Shown here: positions 9,850 to 18,900 of the stretch, in pieces
How positions within the stretch are numbered: position 1 is the stretch's first letter
Layout: each line of letters begins with the position of its first letter
NCBI GenBank assembly: GCA_008330645.1
Contig: VLTN01000011.1
Span: 1-64,000, forward strand
DNA: 64,000 nucleotides
Reading direction: 5' to 3'
DNA from: Cafeteria roenbergensis
Lineage: Eukaryota; Sar; Bigyra; Bicosoecida; Cafeteriaceae
Notes under the pieces: model-generated
The model's database searches: none
What the model saw: the letters and a program-made list of their open reading frames with translations, nothing else
Told to the model about the DNA's origin: nothing
Translations under genes and position numbers: made by a program

Positions 9850-10968
9850 GCCAAGCATCAGCTGCCAGTGTGGCTGCGGGCCAAGCTCCGCAAGAGCCTG
9901 TGCGGCGACGGGGTGACGAGGCTGGCGAACGAGCAGACCGAGGCGCCCTGGCAGCGCAAGATGATGCTGCACCACGACGACATGCTGCGCATCAAGCACG
10001 AGTGCGTCTTCTTGCGCCGTCTGGCCAAGGCGCGCAGGGCCTGCACAGTACGCTGCAGGGCCGAGGCGCTGGCCAAGGGCACGCCGGAGAAGCGTGTCGC
10101 CAACATCGACGACCCGGCCATGCTGCGCGTCATGAGCGACCTGGTCGCGTTCCGAGAGGCGTGCGTGCCGGGAACGCTCTACTGGCTCCGCAACACGATG
10201 ATGGGACCCCGGGGGCTCACGGACGAGGAGTTCGCGGTGGTCACCCGCTACCGCATCGGAGCCTCCGAGGCCGACCACGTGGTGCCGGACGGCGTGTCGA
10301 TCAACTGTGCGTGCGTGCAGCGGGACAGCACCGCGAGAGGCACCGTCCACATCGGCGGGGTCTCCGGCGTGGCACATCACCTGGCGCGCTGCCGCTGCGG
10401 CAAGGGCTCCACCATCCGGGCGCACAACGACGTCCGCGACGTCCTGCACGCGGCGGTGCGCTCGGCGGGGCTGCAGTCGGTCGTGGAGCCCTCCAGCTGG
10501 CAGGACGGGCAGACGCGCTTCGGATCCCAGCCGGGGTCCAGCGAGGCCGCGCGCAAGCGACCGGACCTGCGGGTGCACGTCGACTTCGAGACCACCTGTC
10601 TCGTCGACGTGCAGATCACCTCGGCGGTGAGCAAGTCCTACGTGACGCAGGGCCTGCAGAGCATGGACGCCTTTCTCGAGCGCCGTGAGAATGACAAGAT
10701 GAGGGAGTACAAGAAGAGCTCAGCTACAAAGGACAACATGAGCTCCATTGTGCCCTTCGTCATCACGACCACGGGACGCATGGGACCGGCGGCCTTCGCC
10801 TTCCTCAAGAAGGTGGCGGACACGGCCTTCGGCGACCGGCCGAGGGAGCGTGCGCGCTGGGCCTTCCGCTGGCTGTCGAGGCTGAATGAGGTCATCGCCA
10901 AGGGACTGGCGACCCAGCTGATCGGGCAGACGCAGTACCTGCGACAGCAGGTGGAGCGTATGCGGTGA
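9850..10968 (+). pseudogene. Truncated ORF with zinc knuckle and RLE (copy 3)
   Basis: Same product as copy 1 with about 50 extra N-terminal residues (RLANEQTEAPWQRKMMLHHDDM) that probably belong to the region between reverse transcriptase and endonuclease. The CxC...HxxxxCxC knuckle and the RPD-x13-D signature are intact and the frame is open to the TGA at 10968. Differences from copy 1 are conservative, such as QRDSTARG for QRDTTARG. The frame extends upstream to about 9565 without an ATG, so the left part may be host sequence in frame. Confidence 0.65.
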
Positions 10969-11125
10969 GCAGGGGTGGCTGAGTGGCGACTCGTGGCAGC
11001 GTGATGGGAGTGATCTGGGCCTGGGACTTGGGATTGCGGGTTTGGCGCGGTTTGTGATTCATCGGTGATGGAGTTGCTGGATTGGTTCTTGGTGAGTCTG
11101 TGAATCGAGTGTGTGGCAAGGTGAC
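9850..11125 (+). mobile_element. Non-LTR retrotransposon 3' fragment, copy 3 (longest)
   Basis: The longest of three related copies. It aligns with copy 1 from 9995 onward; the preceding 145 bp continue the same frame and look like element coding (QLPVWLRAKLRKSLCGDG). The left boundary is approximate. The 3' tail matches the other two copies up to GGTGAC at 11125, then diverges, so it lacks about the last 30 bases (GCGAGTTTTCG...CGATGTTCAT) shared by copies 1 and 2. No reverse transcriptase core is seen. Confidence 0.7.
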
Positions 11126-11726
11126 ACTGCTGCTGTCTTATTTCTGGTTGGCAGAGTGGAGGCGAGGATCGCCGGTGCTGTTCTAGTGGCTCAAGATTCG
11201 GCTCGGCCGGGACCGCCAGGGTCGCCCGAGGAACAGGAGGGTGGGTCACACGAGTTCACGCTCACACACACACCACTCGGGGCGCGTGCGTGCGGCGGGT
11301 ACGGGTGCGGCCGGTGAGCCCCACGCGGGCTCGAACCGGTGTGCCCGCCCAGGGGGCGGGCTTGCGAGCGGGTCGGACGGCCCGCGGATGCCGTGGGGCT
11401 GAGCGGGCCTGGGGTTGTTGTCCTGTCTTGAGGGCGGCGGCCGCTCAACTCGGGGGGACAGCAGCACAAGATTTGTCTGTAAACAAGATCTACATCACAA
11501 ACATGCCCGCCCAGAGGGCGAGCTTGCGAGCGGGTTGGATGGCGCGTGTCTGGCGTGGGGCAGAGCGGGCCTGGGGTTGCCTCGGTGTCAGAGGGCGGCG
11601 GCCGCTCAACTCGAGCGGACAGCAGCATAAGACTTTCATCACAAACATGGTGCCGCGAATGCTTTTTGCTCCCCCCCCTCCCCCAATGATGCTGAAACTC
11701 CCTCGCCTCGTTGGGTCCGTGCCCAC
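11126..11726. other. Intergenic region holding a tandem repeat
   Basis: Between retrotransposon copy 3 and the stop codon of the GxGYxYP gene. The central part is the 11342-11649 tandem repeat. The flanks hold a short ACAC run near 11265 and a C-rich run near 11672; nothing else was recognised. Confidence 0.5.
11342..11649 (+). repeat. Two-unit direct tandem repeat with hairpin heads
   Basis: Units at 11342-11503 (162 bp) and 11504-11649 (146 bp). Each starts TGCCCGCCCAG, has a GC hairpin (GCCCGCCC/GGGCGGGC in unit 1), a shared CTTGCGAGCGGGT, a shared GCGGCCGCTCAACTCG, a CAGCAGCA(C/T)AAGA block, and ends CATCACAAACATG. Unit 1 carries about 20 extra bases (TTGTCTGTAAACAAG) before the end. The units have diverged by point changes and indels. 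No protein or known RNA was recognised. Confidence 0.7.
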
Positions 11727-13514
11727 TCAAGGAGCGCCTGTGCTGCGAGCATGGCTGGCAAGCGCCATAGCTGCGATCGCATGGTCGTCGACCAGCTGAA
11801 CGTGCTCCTCCAGCAGCGGCACCAGGGACGCGATGGTGTCAAAGCTTGCTCCGCCGTCAGATGTCACGTAGATCTGAGTCGCGGTGCCCGGCGGGTATGC
11901 GTTGACCTCATCGGCCATTTGCGCTGCCGTCAGGTACTCCCGTCCGCTGAGGGGCGGGGCTTTGCTCGGGTCCGTGCCTCGCCACTCGCGAGGGCGGAAA
12001 AGCACAACATTGGAGCGGTTGCCGAGCACCTTGAAAAATTTGCCGTCAAGGAAGGGAAGTATGGGGAGCATGAAGGGAACATTGACCGCGAAAAAAGCGG
12101 ACACCACTCCGGCCTCGCTGTACCGTGGAAAGTACCTGTCAATTCCCTCTTGCCACGTCAAGGCAAACTCCCAGGCTACCGTCGCCGAAGTGGACAGCAT
12201 CCGGGCATCATCCTCAGTTCGCGAAACGAAAGCGGCCTGGGGCCCGTCGGGCATCTGTGAGGGATAGGCGTAGAGGTGGCCGCTGGGCGGAAGGACGAAC
12301 CAGTCGCGGGCCGTGGCATTGGCCTGAGCGTAGAACCAGCGAAGCCACCCGGGGGCCTTTCTGAGAGTGTGGGGCGAGATGCTCCAGAGGAGAGGGAAGC
12401 ATCCTTCCGGGTCGGCCTGGCATCGCTGCACACGCTGCTGCATCCAGGAGCGGCGGCTAGATTGGAGGAAGCCCATGTTATCACCATCCCCAACAGTGAT
12501 TGCCAGATACGTCCGCGAGGCGTTAAAAGTAACCGCTGGCCGCGGAGGCTGAGGTACCGGCTCTGTGATGGGGCCTGGGATGGAGAAGAAGGCGAGGTTG
12601 CTGGCGGAATCGGTTGCAACCTGACCCATGTTGTGGGCTTTCACGCATGACGTTTCCGCCTCAAACAGGTCTCCGCCGAATATCTTGAATGTGTCGTCGT
12701 ACCCAAACACTGCGATGGGCCGCGGCCATGGGTTCCTGGTGGCGACGCGTTCCATAAGGGCGTAGTCGGGCGTTCCTGGGATGCAGGCCTCAACCATGTA
12801 CATATTGAACATGCGCTCCTTCACAATGAGGTCCACCAGCGATGGGTTGGGGTCTCGCGACAGCACCGGCGCCAGTGGGTCCGGGCCAGTGAAGCCCGGG
12901 TCCATGAACGCGAGCGTCGTGGTGACGTTGACGAAGCGGTCATACGCCCAGAGGGTGGCCTCTCGGAGCGAGCTGTTTGAGCCCAATGCTGCTATGGCAT
13001 CCAGCACCTTGGTGGCCGATCCGATGTACGGCGACCCGTCCTCCAGCGGCACGGCGCTCAGGGCCCCCGCGGCCGTGATGATCTGGGGTACGACGAGATG
13101 TTGCTCGGAGAAGTTGAAGCGGATGTAGCCAGCAGCAGTCGACGACATGCACCTCGTGAGAAAGGCCGGCACGGTCTCGTTCTGCACCGAGCCGATCCAG
13201 CCGTCCCGAATCACGTCCGCGAGCCAGTCCCAGTCCGTCTGGCCCTTGAGCACCACGTATGCGGCCCCGTGCGTCTCGGGAGCGCGGTTCGCGAGCCCGG
13301 CGCAGACCTGCACGGCTAGTTGGTCCTGGAACGAAAGCGAGGCGTCGACAACGTTGATGACAGACACGCGCACGCGGGCCGAAGGGCCAGCCATGCCGTC
13401 CATGAGCTGCGAGGCGGGAGAGGTTGCAGCGCTGTCCGCCGCGGCAAGCTCATGTGCGGCCCCAGGTTCCAGAGCGGCCGCGAGCGCGAGCGCGAGAGTA
13501 GCAAGCATTGCCAT
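11727..13514 (-). CDS. Secreted GxGYxYP-family protein
   Basis: I start it at the ATG at 13514 because it opens a signal peptide (MAMLATLALALAAALEPGAAH); the frame stays open upstream, but without hydrophobic character. This gives 595 aa. The N-terminal half has the repeating alpha/beta look of the GxGYxYP N-terminal domain. The C-terminal part carries the strand motif ITVGDGDNMGF, then WSISP, and the family signature as PSGHLYAYPSQMP (G412, Y415, Y417, P418), with Leu where the second Gly of GxGYxYP usually sits. Members are putative carbohydrate-active extracellular proteins, many in bacteria and some in protists; the reaction is not established. Several N-x-S/T sites (FNFS, GSNSS, VNVTT) suit passage through the secretory route. 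It could instead be vacuolar. Confidence 0.8.
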   Translation of the reverse strand: MAMLATLALALAAALEPGAAHELAAADSAATSPASQLMDGMAGPSARVRVSVINVVDASLSFQDQLAVQVCAGLANRAPETHGAAYVVLKGQTDWDWLADVIRDGWIGSVQNETVPAFLTRCMSSTAAGYIRFNFSEQHLVVPQIITAAGALSAVPLEDGSPYIGSATKVLDAIAALGSNSSLREATLWAYDRFVNVTTTLAFMDPGFTGPDPLAPVLSRDPNPSLVDLIVKERMFNMYMVEACIPGTPDYALMERVATRNPWPRPIAVFGYDDTFKIFGGDLFEAETSCVKAHNMGQVATDSASNLAFFSIPGPITEPVPQPPRPAVTFNASRTYLAITVGDGDNMGFLQSSRRSWMQQRVQRCQADPEGCFPLLWSISPHTLRKAPGWLRWFYAQANATARDWFVLPPSGHLYAYPSQMPDGPQAAFVSRTEDDARMLSTSATVAWEFALTWQEGIDRYFPRYSEAGVVSAFFAVNVPFMLPILPFLDGKFFKVLGNRSNVVLFRPREWRGTDPSKAPPLSGREYLTAAQMADEVNAYPPGTATQIYVTSDGGASFDTIASLVPLLEEHVQLVDDHAIAAMALASHARSTGAP

Positions 13515-14042
13515 GCCACGTCGGCGAGCTGCAGGAGGCACGCTCCTGGTCCCGGACGCCGTGCGGGCGTGCGCAGCAGCGACAGGTGCATTTCCGTCGG
13601 CGCTCTGACCGCCAGCCTCTGGCGCCACTGTCAGCTCAAGCGGCCTCTGCCGCCGCTCCCAGGCCCGATACGGCGGCAGAGGCAGACATACCCGGCGCGG
13701 GGCGCACTGCACATGCCCCGCCGGTCACGACCGGGGCGCGGAACGCTCACGATGGCTCACCCGACCCGAGGGAAGCCCTCGGGGGATCCTCGCTTGAAAA
13801 AGCAACTCCCGTCGTTGCTGTTGCAGCAGGGGCTCGGCTGCAGCCTCCCGGCCGGTCTTCCCCGAGCACCCTCTGGTTGGCCTGGGCTTTCTGGCAGCCA
13901 GCTGTCTCGGCTCCCAAACGCACCTTCCCAGTGATGTATGCTGACAGGGTAAGCGAGTGACTGTGCGCGTGCAAGCGGCATCTCGCGATCGCCCGATCTC
14001 TGGGGCGCGCCCTCGTCAAGCTGCCGCTGTGCCAATTGTTGC
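13515..14042. promoter_or_regulatory. Intergenic region upstream of the GxGYxYP gene
   Basis: 528 bp between two minus-strand genes. It must contain the 3' end of the methyltransferase transcript and the promoter of the GxGYxYP gene. An in-frame extension reaches 13712 but starts from an ATG in unlikely coding. No defined motif was found. Confidence 0.3.
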
Positions 14043-15005
14043 TCACGACGCGAGCGCAACGGCCGACTCATCCACGCGCAGGACGGCAAACACTCCGATC
14101 GACACCGAGACAGTTGCTACTCGCTCATGCAGCTCTGGAGGGAAGAGGTTCCTCACTCGCTCATGCGTCCACCACTGCGACGAGTATGTGCCCGAGGGAC
14201 CGTCCGGGTTCACCAGAGTTGCGCTCTCCAAGTCCACCATGTCATCCGTGATGCTCCCGCAGAGCTCGGGGTGCCGCTTGTAGAAGCGCTCCACGCCCTC
14301 CGCAAAGCTGCCTGCGCACCAGCACCCGATCACGACTGCGCCGCCTGGCTTGGCGGTGCGAATCATCTCCTTGACCACCTGCTCGCGAATGCAGTCGGGA
14401 AGAATGCCCATGGTGTTCATCACGCACGCGACCAGGCACGGCTGCGTCGCAGCCCTGACAGCGGCTGAGGGCTGCGTCTTGGCGGGCGCCTCGCCTTGAG
14501 GGCCATCGTCGTCGAGCGAGGTCGGCACCGGCGTGCCCTCCGCCTCGCCCTCGCGCACGAGCGGTGTCGAAGCTCCGGCGCCCTGCACCTCTGACTCCAA
14601 GTGGCTCGCATCGCCTTGGATGAGTGCTGCCACGTCACGGTTTGCGAGAACCGGGTGGAGCGCCGCAGAGAGCGTCAAGAACACTTGGGACAGGTCGAGC
14701 CCCACGTACCAGTTGGCGACCCCGCGCGACAGCAGCACTGCGCCGGCCTCCGACGTGCCGCACCCGACTTCCACGAACGTGGAGAGCGACCCCTCTCGCT
14801 CCGGGAAGCGACGGGATTCCGGAGACCCGGAGCTGGGGCCAGCTGCTCGGGCAGTCGCCGCTGCGCGCGCTGCTGCCACGGTTTCCTCCATTGTTGCCCC
14901 GGAGGCGACGCCTTCCAACATCACCATTTGGGCGGCGAACAGCTCGCGCATGACTGGCGCAGCGGTTTCTTCGTTGTACATGGCCCTGTGCCACATGCGT
15001 GGCAT
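14043..15005 (-). CDS. SAM-dependent class I methyltransferase
   Basis: From the ATG at 15005 (MPRMWHRAMYNEET) it is 320 aa. The frame is open 44 codons further upstream without another ATG, and a plausible acceptor (CTCGCAG just before 15068) suggests an upstream exon. Class I methyltransferase elements are in order: motif I FVEVGCGTSEAG (about residues 75-86), the acidic strand end WYVGLDLS, GDASH, a strand LVACVMNTMGILP in the motif IV position, and KPGGAVVIGCW (motif VI). A 45-residue low-complexity acidic insert sits between GDASH and motif IV. The substrate cannot be read from sequence; the N-terminal MWHRAMYNEET and C-terminal HERVRNLFP could be substrate-lid helices. Orientation matches its neighbours, but spacing is too large to infer a shared transcript. 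Confidence 0.8.
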   Translation of the reverse strand: MPRMWHRAMYNEETAAPVMRELFAAQMVMLEGVASGATMEETVAAARAAATARAAGPSSGSPESRRFPEREGSLSTFVEVGCGTSEAGAVLLSRGVANWYVGLDLSQVFLTLSAALHPVLANRDVAALIQGDASHLESEVQGAGASTPLVREGEAEGTPVPTSLDDDGPQGEAPAKTQPSAAVRAATQPCLVACVMNTMGILPDCIREQVVKEMIRTAKPGGAVVIGCWCAGSFAEGVERFYKRHPELCGSITDDMVDLESATLVNPDGPSGTYSSQWWTHERVRNLFPPELHERVATVSVSIGVFAVLRVDESAVALAS

Positions 15006-15963
15006 GTCCGCGTGCGTCCACACGCCGGCGTCTGCGCCGACAGTCAGCGAGGCATCAGCGCTGGAATCCTGCGAGCGCGGCAGGGGCAGGCAGCACCGGG
15101 CCGAAGTCGCAAGTATGCGTTGGCAAGTGTTCAGCACTTCCCATGCACGTGCCGCGCGAGGCGCTGGCTTCCGGGTGCGCGGCTGCGTTGGTGGCGGGAC
15201 CGAGTGGCGAGCTGCCGAAAATTTGTTCGGCCACGGCGCACGCGGAATTCCCGCGGCCGCAACATTTCACCGCCAGGGCGCATGGGCAGCAGCGGCACGC
15301 ACTCGCACTCGCGGTCTGGGTGTGGAGGGGGGGAGGGTTGGGGCGGGAGTGCCGTCGGGTGAGGGCAGCGCGGCGTCGGGGAAGGCAGGAGCGCAAGCAG
15401 GTTCGTGGGTCCACCTGGCAGCGGGCCGCTGCCCCAAGATCGCGCCACGGGCTCACCTCCGTCGGCTCTGGGCGAGCCGGGGCGACCGCCGAGCCAGTGC
15501 CAGAGTTGGTAGAGTGGATGGCAGCCATTTCCCGCTCTTTCGAAGCCCGCCTGGCAGCCTTGAGTGGCGAACCACGATGCGGTTTTCGGTTGGCTTTCGG
15601 CCGCCCGGGCGAGTCCGACTGTTCCGCTGGGGGGCTCTGCCGGCGCCAGAACCTTTCCCAGAACAGCGACGCAACTGTTCGTCGTCAGCCCCGCTTGACT
15701 CAGGCTTTGGCGCGCCCTCGGTGCTAGAGATTCCCGCGTGCCCTTCCCACGGACAAGGCGGCTTCTCGACCACCCTGAGCCTGTTGTTTTGTTGTTGGGT
15801 GGAGGGCCGGTTTGGCAAAAAGAGTGTGCTGACGCCGGAAACACAACGCGGCGGCGCGCGCCGCTCGGCAGCAATGCAAGCAACCGTCGCGCGCCGCACG
15901 CACTCACTCGCGATGGAAACGGCAACCGCTCCGATCAGCGAAGGCCCTAGCTGCAATCCGATG
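15006..15963. other. Intergenic region between methyltransferase and VPS13
   Basis: Nearly 1 kb. It should hold the VPS13 3' end and the methyltransferase promoter, and perhaps a short first methyltransferase exon between 15068 and about 15140. No repeat, RNA gene or other coding region was recognised. Confidence 0.4.
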
Positions 15964-18900
15964 CTATGGCGCCCAGCCTCCCGCCGCAGCAAGAGCAGTC
16001 AGAAGTCCCGCGCCGACTGCTTCCACGACTCGAAACTGCGATTCGCCCTCGCCGGGTCCGGCGCTCAGGGACGCACTGGCAGTGCCAGCGAGCGCGCGGC
16101 ACCATGCCAGTCCGATGCCACAACCCCCCACTGGCCTGGCGAGCAGGAGAGCAATGGCCCAGGCCTCGGGGGTTTCTTCGGCGAGCAGCGCCGAAGGCCA
16201 TTCGCGGCGCAGTGCCGCGTCCGCAAAGGCCAGGCGACGTGCAGTCTCCACCGGGGGCGCCGTCGCCGTGATGCCCGCGACGGCACTCGACAGACCTGAC
16301 GCCAGCCAGTCGACAGTCGCTGCGTCAGCTGCGACGCCTCCAGGCTTGGGCCGTCCCCGCCGCACAAGGCACACCACTGCCAGGACGGTAGCTGCGTCGC
16401 ATTCGCGAGCAGGCCCGGGAAAGTCTGGAGCGCTCTGCTCAGCGCCAGGGTCGGGCGAGTCTCCCACACGGGCAATCAGGGGGCCTGCCTGCATCGCGAC
16501 GACAGCCTGACAGGCAGCCGCCCCAACCGAGTCGCCCGCTTGCAGCCTGTGCCACGCCTCCAGCGCCGCACAGCTGCGCACCATCTCCACAGCGGCCGCG
16601 AGAACCTCGGGAAACGCGGCCCAGACGGCTGCCTCGGTGATTGCAAACCCCGCAAAGCCTGCTGCGAGGCCCCACGCGCTGGCGGGAAGCGATTCCGCGC
16701 CGTGCCTGGGGGCAGCATCGTCCAAGCGGCGGCATGCCAAGTCAACCACAGCCGCAACTGCTTCCTTCGCGCCGGGGTTGATCAGCCCTCGGGACAGGCC
16801 AGCAATCCTGCCGGGGCCCTCCTGCGCGGCAGATGCCGGCACTGCCCCGCCTGCTCCTCGGCGCTTCGCGCTGTCAAGGGCAACCCGCGTCAGAAGCGCA
16901 TCGGCCTCTGCGAAGACGGCGGCGGAACTCGCTGACGCGGGCCGTGATTCCAGTCCGGCGTGCGTTGACGGTCCCACAGGGCAGTGCCAGAGATATGACG
17001 CCCGCCACTGTGCCCAGGCGTTTCCCTCCACGCCGTCCGGCGTTGCCCGACGCGGGCCGTTCGCAGGGCCAGCCTCCAGCTGAAACAAAACAACCCGTTG
17101 CGTGGTGGCGAGGGCCACGGCCAGCTGAGGGGGCTCCGGCCCAGAGGCCCCGCTGGCCCGGCTCGCAGCGGTGCCGACTTGGCCGCGTTCCCGGGAGCTG
17201 GTCCCGCTCGCGCGCTGCGCAGTGCCTTTACTGTTTGGTGTTGCTGGTCCAAACGTGCGGCCAGCGCTGCCGCCTGGTAGCCCAGCCGTGGACCATCGCC
17301 CGCTGTGGTCCGTGCCGCAAAGCCGCTGCAGTGCTGCTTGGACTTGAGCCACAACGGACAGGCGTGGCGGAGCACCACCCTCTCCGACGGCTGGAGCAGG
17401 GGCAGTGGCAGCACTTGCGGGGCTACTGGCCGGTGCGAAGCTTGGGTCCGGCTCCCTTCTGCTTGCAAGCCAGTGCATCGGAATAGCTGCATGCCCCAGG
17501 TATTGCTCCTCAGGCTGAAGGTGAAGCTGCGGCTCAGGGCAAGGCGACTTCGGCGTCGCCCAGCCCAGGCGGCGATCGCGAGGTGAGGCCAACGGAACTC
17601 CTTGGCGAGTCTGCATCGTTGACATGCACATCGCCCCAGCATCGGCCCAGAGACTTCGGCCGAGCAAAACTCGCGCAGGCCCCCACGGGAGCCGTTGTGC
17701 CCGCCGGGGGAGAGGACGGGCAGTGTCATAGTGTCTGCGCGGCGGGCTGCCGAGGGGCAGCGCCATGCTTGAGGCGAACGCTGCGCTCGCAGCGGTAGCC
17801 AGCTCCAGCGTTTCTGACAAGCGCCGCGCAGACACCGCTGCCAAGAGCCCTGCTGCCCAGCTCGACGCATCTGCCTCCTCCCGCAACGCATACTCCGGTC
17901 CCGCAAGCGAGCCAGGGGCGTGCAGGGCGGCTCCACCAGCCTCACGCACAGCCCCCCTGCCAGCGCGCCATGCCGCTGCTTTGGCCAGTCTGGCAGTTTT
18001 GCCGAGGCCTTCACTGCTTTCAGGCTGGCCGGATGCTGTGTCGCAAATGGAGGTCACCAGGGCGGTCCGTACTTCGGCCAGACTTTGTTCCGCATGGATT
18101 TGTCCTCCAGGCAACGGTTCCTGCGCCTCGGCTGGAAAAAGCGCAGCATGGTCGGCTGACGCTCCAGCCCGGGAGAGGTCGTCCATTGCAGAGGCCAGCC
18201 TTAGGGGCCGGGCAGCCAAGCCTTCGGCGAGTGATGCAGCAAGCAGCTCTTCGACCGCGGCAAGCGCGAGCTGTGGCCCCTCGAGGCTGCCGCCGGCGCC
18301 CTGCTGCAGCAAGTGCGGCAGGCTACTGAAGCCATCGCCGAGCCCCTGAGCAGCGGCCCCCGCCGCTGCAACCGCACCAGCCACTGGTCGAATGACCAGG
18401 CCTGCAGCTCCGCGAACTAGCCCAGCCGCTGCTCCCGTGGCGCCACCTGCACTCCAAGCCTCAACGGTGTCCCGAAAGACGCCACTCACACCGGACTCAA
18501 GTCCTTGGCGCAGGTGCGACACAGCCGAAGTCGCACCGCTGACAAGGCCCAACTCAGGTGCATCTAGCCGCCCGGATCGGTCGCCACGGCCAGGCCCGTC
18601 GTAGTTGGGCCGGTCTCCAACGACGGCGAGAAGCCCATTGCTCACTGTTGCCGCGATGGCACGGGTGCCCCGGCCAGCCGAGCCCAAGACACTGCCGGTC
18701 AAATGCGCACTGGCGCGGCCAGCGCGCACCGCTGCCTCGACGGCGGTTCCTGCCCACGAGCCTTTGGGAGACGCAGCGATGCTCGCTTCAGGCTCGGAAT
18801 CAGGCTGCGCCGGAGCAGGCGCTTCCACGGCGTCCCACGGCATGACCAGGCCAGACAAGTAGGCCCGATTCGAGGCGCTGCGCGCGTCCTGGTCTCCTTC

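Noticed and set aside
9363-10688. 441-codon plus-strand ORF overlapping retrotransposon copy 3
   Set aside because: It is the Arg/Gly-rich out-of-frame shadow of the RLE reading frame. The same shadow occurs over copy 1 at 3624-4340.
11280-11365. tRNA-like B box (GGTTCGAGCCC on the minus strand)
   Set aside because: No matching A box, acceptor stem or anticodon arm could be folded around it; only part of a T stem pairs.
13515-13712. N-terminal extension of the GxGYxYP protein
   Set aside because: It would bury the signal peptide at residues 67-90 behind a Pro/Arg-rich stretch without family similarity.
15131-15925. 264-codon minus-strand ORF upstream of the methyltransferase
   Set aside because: Composition looks like noise (Pro/Arg/Ser-rich, no domain), and its frame does not join the methyltransferase with a clear splice.
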